A stretch of DNA of 64,000 nucleotides, from NCBI GenBank assembly GCA_947498595.1, contig CANMKX010000013.1, forward strand, positions 1 to 64,000, written 5' to 3'. Source of the DNA: an uncultured Aquimarina sp. GTDB taxonomy: Bacteria; Bacteroidota; Bacteroidia; Flavobacteriales; Flavobacteriaceae. This document shows, one piece after another, positions 46,701 through 54,096 of this stretch (position 1 is the first letter of the stretch; every line of letters begins with the position of its first letter). The position numbers were made by a program, and so were the translations under genes. A model generated the notes under the pieces. The model saw only the letters and a list, made by a program, of their open reading frames with translations. It was not told the origin of the DNA and made no database searches.

Positions 46701-46928
46701 TCCAATTTTAAGAGCTGGATCCAAATCGGGATTTACAATAAACCTTCCATAAGCAATACCATGTTGTTTCCTGAAAACGGCACGTTCCGCAGGTTGTTGT
46801 CCTTTTTCAATTCGTGTTTTTTGTCCCATTTCGACAAACATCTCTTTTAGACGTTGTGTAACAATATCAATATCTCCATGGCTATCCCAACAAGGAATAT
46901 CATTAGCGGTAGGTTTGTGATTTTTCAT
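43731..46928 (-). CDS. Catalase-domain/LodA-type quinone-cofactor oxidase fusion
   Basis: Residues about 30-325 are a heme-catalase-like domain: distal His56 in RKQHGIAYG, FFARDA near 135, the FGSNLAFNIW turn and the proximal heme-ligand motif R310-KVV-Y314. Residues about 346-930 are a LodA/GoxA-type domain starting IVSAGIYPPIGVMRVGNS, with EFCLADAFHPG (Cys754) and AIPWQTD (Trp828), the predicted partners of the cysteine tryptophylquinone, and the FWPARVP end of the motif. The last 120 residues are helical. LodA-type oxidases deaminate amino acids and release peroxide. The LodB-type partner is the next gene. No signal peptide is seen. LodA alone is about 680-730 residues, so the extra length is the fused domain. 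Confidence 0.8.
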   Translation of the reverse strand: MKNHKPTANDIPCWDSHGDIDIVTQRLKEMFVEMGQKTRIEKGQQPAERAVFRKQHGIAYGRFIVNPDLDPALKIGLFAKESYECVARFSSDTTPTSPDLYSTLGMGVKLFDVNEPTLIDEGPNCDFIFQNIDRFFARDAQQMCSFTTAGVIDGDYDTYIDTHPKLGHILQDMKKPEASCLSASYWAILPFKFGATQIVKYRLVPIDADRGAPFNAPNYLALDLQQRLRNGDARFSFEIQLRTNDATMPLDDAQAVWSTEESPYIPIAELVFPEQDITAIGQAEFGSNLAFNIWRTLAAHQPLGSIAEARKVVYEASARTRHQANGQQNQQPKEINPHFEGNTDEDDTCIVSAGIYPPIGVMRVGNSKDQYFVGPMVDTVQTEYDEHAYRDETGALKRQAAQFRIYGFNAAGKAIKELTADNADITWHSHLANQKSSWYEFQIALDIPEATDAPASNLRNINVADRNRLIIDGGAHSLTGKNISNGPRFEGKFMDKDVYLGEMKTDEHGRLLMLGGHGKSENINGEIAITFANNEGWYDDISDGPVTANVTYQGVPLRVTPSWVICAPPDYAPMQKSVRTMWDLMRDVAVSSGMLARPVRPSFTKDILPIFERMTNLQWVNAGFAAAFGWEGQFDYTTSEWKKRLNDPSPAHVEMRRTISNNFRRYDVSGAESPQLWPWLYGDAISVPPTGSVRQHTTLSNLQLSFLDQWVVGDFDTDYIDMDACPHIPAPPTIDQLPIAEQPDMLTKAAMEFCLADAFHPGCEMTWPMRTSGMYMAPFRLKHARKIPPANRQYFGATMNSDVLTLAQGPLLGGQTAGGVTRWMAIPWQTDTASCRDGYTSSYDPYLPTFWPARVPNDILNETRYQEAIDPTLSEETRKQAFSYRTAWLDNLPLDGQPATYTNQINSMIKYFDRLAIVQARPGALEDPNLPNQMQVGILPSTEHEKQIIAAAKKELNKVIEVSKAKNNTTNASISIVLDHLNNDKLLTQLDLQKDALNAINSLKDTDALIDAESAIASVTIAETLLSSKETLKATGFGIKDNALPTVELGVTEKAGRFERYSYKK

Positions 46929-47271
46929 GCGTTTGATTTAATACAATTTATGATTTAGATAAAATTACCGCAATTGTATAAATGTCAAATACGTATAAGT
47001 ACCCGTTTAATAAAGTGAATTCCGTAGCTAATAGCTATTGATAAAGATAATAGGTATAACGATATATCTAGAAGTAATAATAAAAATGCATCCTAAAATG
47101 AAATAGTATAATTCAATAAAACTCATTCACACCCATTTTAACATTATTCACGTCAAAAAAAAGGGCATACACAGCATTCATGAATATAGGGAGTCTATTA
47201 GAGAGTATTTTCGAGCTAATAAAACATATCAAGGTACACGAAAATCAAATTTCTAACTAAAATAAATTATC
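46929..47271. other. Intergenic region between divergent genes
   Basis: It contains the candidate minus-strand promoter of the lodA-like gene and otherwise plain AT-rich sequence; no reading frame is credible. The start signals for the chitinase-like gene (47272) are not resolved. Confidence 0.4.
46960..46988 (-). promoter_or_regulatory. Candidate promoter of the lodA-like gene
   Basis: On the minus strand TTGACA (46983-46988) is followed after 15 bases by TAATTTTA (46960-46967), which matches TAnnTTTG at seven of eight positions. It lies 31 bases upstream of the start codon. Confidence 0.4.
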
Positions 47272-48162
47272 ATGAAAAAAAGAGTCGTAGGTTATTTCTT
47301 AAACAGTATTACGTTTGAAGAAGTAAAAAAAAAATATGAAGGATATACAGATGTTATATTTTCATATTGGGTAACTCCAAGTAAAATTGAAGGTGCAGCT
47401 CGAACTATAGATACAGATAAAAATATACTGAATTTCTTAAAAGAAAATAATAAAAAGTGCATTTTAGGTGTAGGAGGTGATGGTTTTGATCCACTTAATT
47501 CAGAATATAAAGATAAGGCAGAGGATTATGGATTTAAATTAGCAGAATACGCCATTAGCAAAGAGTATGATGGAATAAATTTAGATATAACAGCAATAGA
47601 TCATAGTGAAGAAGGGATAGACTGGTTGATACAAGCTACTATGGCAGTATATTCTTATTGTTTGGGATTAAATAAATCAATAGAGATTTCACATGCGCCA
47701 CAAGCTCCGGCATTTAAAAAAGAAAAAGGATATAGTAGAGTAGAAAAAGAAACAGGAGGTGTTATTAGTTTTTATAATGTTCAATACTTTAATCAAGGAA
47801 TTTGGGAATATCAAAAGTATGAGAATTATGAATCGATGTTTGCCAAAGAATATATAAATGAAGCTGGATTTAAAGATACTAACCCAACAGCTGTTCCAAG
47901 TATTATAGATAGAGGTATACCAGGAAGTAAGATTGTAGTTGGTAAACCAATAACATCAAATGATACGACCTATGATGGTATTGAAGGAGAAGGTTCAGGA
48001 TATATTAAGCAAGAAGATCTTCAAGATATATTTGAGAGAGCAAATCAAGACACAAACTTTACTTATGGAGGTGTAATGGGTTGGAAAATAGATAGCGACA
48101 CTAATGGTGAATGGGGCATAGCAATGTCCGAAACAATGAGTACAGCTGTCATCAATTCATAA
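47272..48162 (+). CDS. GH18 chitinase-like protein, catalytic Glu missing
   Basis: TIM-barrel of the GH18 type without a signal peptide. The barrel strands are recognisable (VVGYFLN, DVIFSYW, KKCILGVGG, and ISHAPQAP, NVQYFNQG, VVGKP later). The active-site motif DxxDxDxE reads DGINLDIT, with Asn103 for Asp and Thr107 for the catalytic Glu, so chitinase activity is unlikely. It resembles the fungal EndoT/chitinase class in its ISHAPQAP and FYNVQYFNQG segments. It leads a row of plus-strand genes with an alkylsulfatase and a sulfatase and may bind a sugar instead. Confidence 0.78.
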   Translation: MKKRVVGYFLNSITFEEVKKKYEGYTDVIFSYWVTPSKIEGAARTIDTDKNILNFLKENNKKCILGVGGDGFDPLNSEYKDKAEDYGFKLAEYAISKEYDGINLDITAIDHSEEGIDWLIQATMAVYSYCLGLNKSIEISHAPQAPAFKKEKGYSRVEKETGGVISFYNVQYFNQGIWEYQKYENYESMFAKEYINEAGFKDTNPTAVPSIIDRGIPGSKIVVGKPITSNDTTYDGIEGEGSGYIKQEDLQDIFERANQDTNFTYGGVMGWKIDSDTNGEWGIAMSETMSTAVINS

Positions 48163-48200
48163 TAAATAACAAATCTTACCCAATTACTAATACACAAACA

Positions 48201-50330
48201 ATGAAAACATATATTAAGAGTATAGGATTTAGTATCCTATGCGCTATCACACTATCATGTAATACTACTACTAATCCAGGTGGAAATATCATAAAACATA
48301 AATATAATAACAACCAAAAAAGAGCTACAAATAAAACTAAACAAGTTAATGACAGTATATGGAATTATTTAAGTTCTAGTACTAATAAAGATTCTATAGA
48401 TGCAAATAAAGGATTCCTAAGTACAAAAGAACCTCTTGTAATTCATAAAAATAATGATATTACTAATGATGCGATTGTATATGATATGACTCAATATGAT
48501 TTTTTAAATGAGCACCCAGAAGGAGCTCCAAAGACAACTAATCCAAGTTTGTGGAGACAAAGTCGTTTAAATCGTATTAATGGACTTTTTGAGGTTAAAG
48601 AAGGAGCTATTTATCAGATCAGAGGATTTGATTTAGCCAATATGTCTTTAATTAAAAGAAAAGATGGTAACTGGATTGTTGTAGATCCTTTAGGATCACC
48701 AGAAACAGCCAAAGCTGGTTTAAAACTGGCTGACTCAACGTTGCAAGCTAACGGTATCATAACAGGTGACTTGAAGGTTTCAGCAGTTATATTTACACAC
48801 AGTCATTTAGATCATTTTGGTGGTATTAATGGAGTAAAAGATTATTATACAGAAGGAGTAAAGTTTTATGGACCAGAAGGCTTTTTTGAAGAAGCGGTTA
48901 GTGAAAATGTAATGGCAGGAAATACGATGGGACGTAGAGCTTCTTATATGTATGGAAATGTTCTCGAAAAAAACGAAAAAGGAACGCTAGGTACAGGATT
49001 GGGGCAAACTACAGCTACAGGATTAGCAGGGATTGTTGAAGTTATAGAAATAAATAAAGATAATGCTAATCGTTATGTAGAGGATTTAGGAATTAGATTT
49101 ATGATGACTCCAGGAGCAGAAGCCCCAGCCGAATTTGTTTTTTATATACCAAAATATAAAGCTTTCTGTCAAGCAGAAGAGATTAACCATACATTACACA
49201 ATTTATATACACTAAGAGGTGCCAAAGTACGTAACGGTCAAAAATGGAGTCAATATATAGATGATATTATTAAAGAATGGGGAGATGATGTTGAATATTC
49301 TTTTGGATCTCACCATTGGCCAAAATGGAATGAAGAATCTGATGATGAAATAAAAATATTTTGGGAAAACCAAAGAGATTTATACCGCTTTATCCATGAT
49401 CAAACCTTACGTATGGCTAATACAGGAATGACACCGCTTGAAATAGCAAATACGTTAAAACTACCAAAAAATATTGATACGAAATTTGAAAATAGAGGCT
49501 ATTACGGTACCGTAAGTCATAATGCAAGAGCTCAATATCAATTGTACTTTGGATGGTTTGATGGCAATCCAGCAAACTTAAATAAGCATACTCCGCATGA
49601 AGCAGGAAAGCGTTATGTTGAGTATATGGGAGGGATAGCAAAAATATTAGAAAAGGCAGAAGTAACGTATAGAGAAGGAGATTATCGCTTTGTAGCTGAG
49701 GTATTAAATCACGTAATTTTTTCAGGAACTATTGATAAAAGCCTAAATAATGATTATATAAAAGCAAAACAACTCTTAGCAGATGCCTATGAGCAATTAG
49801 GATATCAATCAGAATCTGGCCCTTGGAGAAATTTTTATTTATCAGGAGCAAAAGAATTAAGAGGAGAGGTAGGAGGAGCTTCTCTTGTTACTGCAAGCCC
49901 TGATATGATAGACGGAATGCCTAATGATTTGTTATTTAATTATCTAGCAATGAGGTTTAATGGGATGGATGAAGATGCTCAATTGATGAATAAAAAAATA
50001 TTAGTTAGATTTTTATATGACGATACGAAAGAACGTAAAATTATAGGTATAAATGAAGATAAACATGTGCTTTTGATTATTCAAAACGGAGTAGTAACAC
50101 CTAGACATTTGAGTGATAGAGAAGCTAATAAAATAGCAGAGAATGTAGATGAAATTGTTGAAATGACGAATGATAAATTCAAAGAAAAGATTGTCGAAGT
50201 TTTATCTGCAAAAACAGAAGAAGAGAAAGATAATATTTTGAAAGAAATAGCAAAATTACATCCAAATTCTGCTGAATTTTTAGGTTATTTAGATGATTTT
50301 GAATTTTGGTTTAATATCGTTACACCTTGA
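48201..50330 (+). CDS. Alkylsulfatase (BDS1/SdsA-type metallo-beta-lactamase)
   Basis: Lipoprotein-like signal (lipobox TLSC near residue 17) and a metallo-beta-lactamase domain with THSHLDHFGG (about 201-210), the zinc site of SdsA-type alkylsulfatases that cleave long-chain sulfate esters. The downstream dimerisation and sterol-carrier-like C-terminal regions are present (ARAQYQLYFGWFDGNPANL, and the late TEEEKDNILKEIAKL helix). The start at 48201 is chosen because it begins the signal peptide; a longer frame from 48111 would overlap the previous gene. A terminator hairpin follows at 50343. Confidence 0.88.
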   Translation: MKTYIKSIGFSILCAITLSCNTTTNPGGNIIKHKYNNNQKRATNKTKQVNDSIWNYLSSSTNKDSIDANKGFLSTKEPLVIHKNNDITNDAIVYDMTQYDFLNEHPEGAPKTTNPSLWRQSRLNRINGLFEVKEGAIYQIRGFDLANMSLIKRKDGNWIVVDPLGSPETAKAGLKLADSTLQANGIITGDLKVSAVIFTHSHLDHFGGINGVKDYYTEGVKFYGPEGFFEEAVSENVMAGNTMGRRASYMYGNVLEKNEKGTLGTGLGQTTATGLAGIVEVIEINKDNANRYVEDLGIRFMMTPGAEAPAEFVFYIPKYKAFCQAEEINHTLHNLYTLRGAKVRNGQKWSQYIDDIIKEWGDDVEYSFGSHHWPKWNEESDDEIKIFWENQRDLYRFIHDQTLRMANTGMTPLEIANTLKLPKNIDTKFENRGYYGTVSHNARAQYQLYFGWFDGNPANLNKHTPHEAGKRYVEYMGGIAKILEKAEVTYREGDYRFVAEVLNHVIFSGTIDKSLNNDYIKAKQLLADAYEQLGYQSESGPWRNFYLSGAKELRGEVGGASLVTASPDMIDGMPNDLLFNYLAMRFNGMDEDAQLMNKKILVRFLYDDTKERKIIGINEDKHVLLIIQNGVVTPRHLSDREANKIAENVDEIVEMTNDKFKEKIVEVLSAKTEEEKDNILKEIAKLHPNSAEFLGYLDDFEFWFNIVTP

Positions 50331-50342
50331 TAACCAAAATAT

Positions 50343-50370
50343 GGGAGCCTATTTTAGGCTCCCTATTATT
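50343..50370 (+). terminator. Terminator after the alkylsulfatase gene
   Basis: GGGAGCCT (50343-50350) pairs with AGGCTCCC (50356-50363), loop ATTTT, followed by TATTATTG. Confidence 0.75.
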
Positions 50371-50420
50371 GCTTTTAATCAAAGAATATTTTTACAAAAC
50401 TATTTAATACAATACTATTC

Positions 50421-52541
50421 ATGTCTCAAGAAGCTGAAAAAAATATAAATGCGCTTTTAAAAACCAAAAAAAATGTTCTATTGATAATGGCAGACGAATT
50501 TCGTTTTCCAATTCATAAAGATGCAAAGGGAATGTCTGAAGATCTAAAGAATATTCTTGGTTTTCAGAAAATTAACGAAGCGAGAGGAGATAAACCTATT
50601 TCTAAAAGAATGGAAAAAATGTTTCCAGGATTTATGAAACTTAGAGAAAATGCGGTGGTTTTAAGTAATCATACTGTAGCAACTACGGCATGTGTTCCTA
50701 GTAGATCAGCAATGTTTACGGGGCAATATGGAACCAAAAATAAAGTAACCCAAACAGATGGAGTTTTTAAAGATGCAAATGAAGCAGGTTTTCATTGGCT
50801 TGACCCTGAAGGAATTCCGACTATAGGAGATTGGTTTAAAGAATACGGATATACAACACACTATTTTGGAAAATGTCATTTTGCACATCCTCAAAAGCAA
50901 AATTTAAAAAGATGGGGATTTGATGATTGGGAGACTTCTTTTCCAGAACCGCATGGAACCTTAAAGAATAATTTAGGAATGTATAGGGATCATGGTTTTA
51001 CCGATTTAGTAACGACATTTATACGTCGTAAAGCTATGGCACTAGATTATGATCAAGAGGTTGGAAAAATCGAAATGGACGATACTCTTAATAAAAATCA
51101 AAAAGAAAGAGCTATTGACGATATAGAACAAAAACCTTGGCTTGCAGTTGCATCGTTTACTAATCCGCATGATATTACAACTTGGCCAGTATTACCAGCT
51201 CAAGCCGAAGGGAAAATAAATGGTTGTAACACTGCTCAAGATCAACCTATGGTAAAACCATTGCCAATACCTAAGCCAGGAACAATGAGCACGCCACCAG
51301 AAGGAGGAGGAACGTGGACATTTGATATGAATCCTAACGGAATTGGATACAATAAAAAAGGTGAAGAAGATTTTAAAAGTTTAGCGTCAAAACCTACTTC
51401 TTGGAAAGAAAAACTAGATGACAAACCAGATTGTCAGTTAGATTATTCTATTAAGTTAGGAATTGCTTTAGCATCTAAAACAGAAGCGAAAACTATTGAT
51501 AGAAAATTAGCAATTACGAGTAATTCGCATATGTTAACAGGAGTTCCTTTGGTATTAGCTCCAGATCAAAAAGCGTGGACAGATGCGTATATACAATATT
51601 ATGCGTATTTACATAATGTTTTGGATGAGCAGATTGATAGAATTATGAAAACACTCGATGCCACAGGGCAAAGAGAAAATACAATTGTTGTATTTGTACC
51701 AGATCATGGAGAATATGGAGGTTCTCATGGAATGATGATGCAAAAATGGCATAGTGCATATCAAGAAGCAATACATGTACCTGTGGTAGTAAATTTGCCT
51801 AAATCCGAAACAAATAATCAAGATAAAGAACCTAAGCAAATAAAGGAGTTAACAAGTCATATTGATATTGCTCCAACATTATTAGGACTTGTAGGCGCAA
51901 CGCCCGATAACATTGAAGAAATAAGAAAAGAATTAGGGAATGAAGTACCAAAATTTGTAGGAGCCGATTTAAGTAAAATAATTCGGGATAAAGATGAGAA
52001 AATTAAAAATTGCTTAGGAATTAATATCGAAGGACATCGCGATGCTATCTTATTTACCACCAGTGATATGATAACCGAGCCAATAGATTATAATCCAGAA
52101 CATGAAGTTCCTTCAGAAAATCAGATGACAGACTATGATGTATATCTAGAAGCAGTTGATAATTATATAGGTTATGCAGATGGAAGACCAGATTTTTCTA
52201 ATGATCAAATAAAAAGATTAAAACGATTGCGTCCAGGAGCAATTATACAACCAGCAGAAGTACATTGTGTAAGAAAAAATAATCTAAAATTAGTACGTTA
52301 TAGAGATTACCATAATCCTAGTGATCAAAGTAAATTTCAATGGGAACTATATGATTTAAGTGAAGATCCAACAGAAGTACGAAATTTATTGAAATACAAT
52401 ACAGATATCGAAAATGAACCTCGATTTGTAGCGAATTTACCTGATGTTAAGGGAACTAAATGGACTACTACAGAAAAAATAGAAAATAAAGCAGAAGAAT
52501 TATATATTAAGATGCTTGAATTAATAGAAGTGATGCTATAA
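50421..52541 (+). CDS. Type I sulfatase without signal peptide
   Basis: Sulfatase of the formylglycine type: the modification motif CVPSR has Cys91, followed by AMFTGQYG. Metal ligands at the N-terminus read MADE (Asp25, Glu26), and the late VPDHGEYGG segment (about 417-425) supplies the other acidic ligands. No signal peptide or lipobox is present, whereas most Bacteroidota sulfatases are exported. It follows the alkylsulfatase by 90 bases beyond a terminator. A formylglycine maturase is not in the window. Confidence 0.88.
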   Translation: MSQEAEKNINALLKTKKNVLLIMADEFRFPIHKDAKGMSEDLKNILGFQKINEARGDKPISKRMEKMFPGFMKLRENAVVLSNHTVATTACVPSRSAMFTGQYGTKNKVTQTDGVFKDANEAGFHWLDPEGIPTIGDWFKEYGYTTHYFGKCHFAHPQKQNLKRWGFDDWETSFPEPHGTLKNNLGMYRDHGFTDLVTTFIRRKAMALDYDQEVGKIEMDDTLNKNQKERAIDDIEQKPWLAVASFTNPHDITTWPVLPAQAEGKINGCNTAQDQPMVKPLPIPKPGTMSTPPEGGGTWTFDMNPNGIGYNKKGEEDFKSLASKPTSWKEKLDDKPDCQLDYSIKLGIALASKTEAKTIDRKLAITSNSHMLTGVPLVLAPDQKAWTDAYIQYYAYLHNVLDEQIDRIMKTLDATGQRENTIVVFVPDHGEYGGSHGMMMQKWHSAYQEAIHVPVVVNLPKSETNNQDKEPKQIKELTSHIDIAPTLLGLVGATPDNIEEIRKELGNEVPKFVGADLSKIIRDKDEKIKNCLGINIEGHRDAILFTTSDMITEPIDYNPEHEVPSENQMTDYDVYLEAVDNYIGYADGRPDFSNDQIKRLKRLRPGAIIQPAEVHCVRKNNLKLVRYRDYHNPSDQSKFQWELYDLSEDPTEVRNLLKYNTDIENEPRFVANLPDVKGTKWTTTEKIENKAEELYIKMLELIEVML

Positions 52542-52573
52542 GTTTGAGTTTGTAGTTTATGAAGTTGAAAGTA

Positions 52574-52621
52574 CTTTGCCGTAAAATCGTAATGGGTTGA
52601 TTTTACGGCAAAGTCGTTTTT
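52574..52621 (+). terminator. Terminator after the sulfatase gene
   Basis: CTTTGCCGTAAAATC (52574-52588) pairs with GATTTTACGGCAAAG (52599-52613); a GTCGTTTTT tract follows. Confidence 0.8.
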
Positions 52622-52796
52622 GAAATGTAGCATATCAAAATCTTAAAAACTTAGAAAATTATATTAAAAATACGATCTAAATCTGCTTTTGTAACTGTAT
52701 TAGTTAATTCTCTTTGATTGAAATAAAATCACTGACCTATCGAAAAAGACAGAAATTTTAAAGAATATAAATACAATCTTAGTTATTAAATCACGA

Positions 52797-52827
52797 ACAC
52801 CATTACAAAAATTGTAATGGTGTTTTT
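52797..52827 (+). terminator. Orphan hairpin terminator
   Basis: ACACCATTACAA (52797-52808) pairs with TTGTAATGGTGT (52812-52823), followed by TTTTATA. No gene lies in the 150 bases upstream. Confidence 0.75.
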
Positions 52828-52928
52828 ATAGGCAAGTATGGTTTAAGAGTTTAAATATAAGGGTTAATACGTATGTTGTTTACGCTAGTGTTTATAAGGA
52901 TTTGAAAAAAAACATAAAAAAAACATGT

Positions 52929-52948
52929 TTTTACGTGAAACCGTAAAA
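52929..52948. promoter_or_regulatory. Inverted repeat upstream of the defence operon
   Basis: TTTTACG (52929-52935) and CGTAAAA (52942-52948) are separated by 6 bases; TAGTTTTA (52968-52975) downstream resembles a TAnnTTTG element. The ATG of the operon is about 84 bases beyond the repeat. It may be an operator. Confidence 0.4.
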
Positions 52949-53031
52949 TAGAATGAAATAAAGATTTTAGTTTTATGATGTCATTAAGAATGATGAAATA
53001 TGGAATTTTTCAATGATATAAAAATAAGATT

Positions 53032-54087
53032 ATGAAAATTAAATTCTTAAAAGCAAACAATGGCGATGCGATATTAATTCATTTTAGAGAAGGTTCTATT
53101 AAGAGAAATATTTTAATTGATGGAGGTACAGGTAGTACTTACTCAAAGAAACTCCGTAATAAACCAACACCACAAGATTTACAAAAAGCAATTCAAGCGA
53201 TCAAAGAAAATGGAGAAAGTATTGATTTACTAATATTGACACATGTTGATGATGACCATATAGGAGGTATTCTTAAATGGTTCTCCAAAGATTTTGATGC
53301 ACTAGATTTAATCAAAAACGTTTGGTTTAATTCGGGGCGAACTATACACAAGTTTTTTGAAGGTGAAAAAAACTATAACAATTCATTAGAACTAAACAGA
53401 GTATTATCAACGGACACAAGTATACGTCAAGGTGTTGATTTTGAAGATTTTTTATTAAGCAAACCAGGTGTTTGGGAAGAAAAGGTTGTTATAGCAGGAC
53501 AGAAACTTTCTCTGTTTGGAATTGATTTTCAGATTTTATCACCTGATGAGGATAGATTAAGAAATCTTAAAGGTAAATGGGAGAATAAGCAGCCAGATTC
53601 TTTAGATACCACTCGAAAAAATGACTACAATAAATCAATAACTCAACTTATTCAGGATGATTTTTTTAAGGAGGACACTTCAATACACAATGGTAGTTCT
53701 ATAAGTTTTATTCTTACATACAATAATAAAAACTATTTATTTTTAGCTGATGCATTTCCTTCTGTTATCGTATCAAGTCTTGAGATACTTGGGTATTCTG
53801 AACAATCAAAATTGGAATGCGAATTTGTAAAAGTTTCACACCATGGAAGTAAAGCCAATAGTAGCTATGAATTATTGAAATTCATCAACTCTAAAAAATA
53901 TATAATCTCAACTAATGGAGCTAAGCATTCACATCCTAACAAACAATTTATTGCAAGGTTAATAAATTATCAAAATGACTGTGAGATTTACTTTAATTAC
54001 CCTGAACTTATTGAGAAAATTTTTAATCCAGAGGACTATAAGAATTATCCAGAGTTTAAAGCTCTAAAAGTAAAAGAACCATTCTAA
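53032..54087 (+). CDS. Metallo-beta-lactamase-fold hydrolase of the defence operon
   Basis: MBL-fold protein of the ComEC/Rec2 type. The metal-binding motif reads THVDDDHIGG (70-79), with Asp73 for the second His of HxHxDH, as in ComEC relatives. Later ligands are in the ADAF segment and VSHHGSK near 268, followed by STNGAKHSHP. It may act on nucleic acid, cyclic nucleotides or peptides; in this operon it is an effector. It begins the four-gene operon; the protease gene starts 9 bases after its stop. Confidence 0.85.
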   Translation: MKIKFLKANNGDAILIHFREGSIKRNILIDGGTGSTYSKKLRNKPTPQDLQKAIQAIKENGESIDLLILTHVDDDHIGGILKWFSKDFDALDLIKNVWFNSGRTIHKFFEGEKNYNNSLELNRVLSTDTSIRQGVDFEDFLLSKPGVWEEKVVIAGQKLSLFGIDFQILSPDEDRLRNLKGKWENKQPDSLDTTRKNDYNKSITQLIQDDFFKEDTSIHNGSSISFILTYNNKNYLFLADAFPSVIVSSLEILGYSEQSKLECEFVKVSHHGSKANSSYELLKFINSKKYIISTNGAKHSHPNKQFIARLINYQNDCEIYFNYPELIEKIFNPEDYKNYPEFKALKVKEPF

Positions 54088-54096
54088 AAATTATTG

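Larger units (their letters stand above)
52542..53031. other. Intergenic region before the defence operon
   Basis: Two strong hairpins (52574-52614 and 52797-52823) and one small inverted repeat (52929-52948) lie here; no reading frame is credible. The second hairpin has no gene to end, so an older gene may have been lost or replaced when the defence operon arrived. Confidence 0.5.

Noticed and set aside
48111-48200. Upstream extension of the alkylsulfatase reading frame
   Set aside because: It overlaps the previous gene; the ATG at 48201 begins a proper lipoprotein signal peptide.
47272-52541. Polysaccharide utilisation locus
   Set aside because: No SusC/SusD pair, no exported glycosidase and the GH18 copy is catalytically degenerate.
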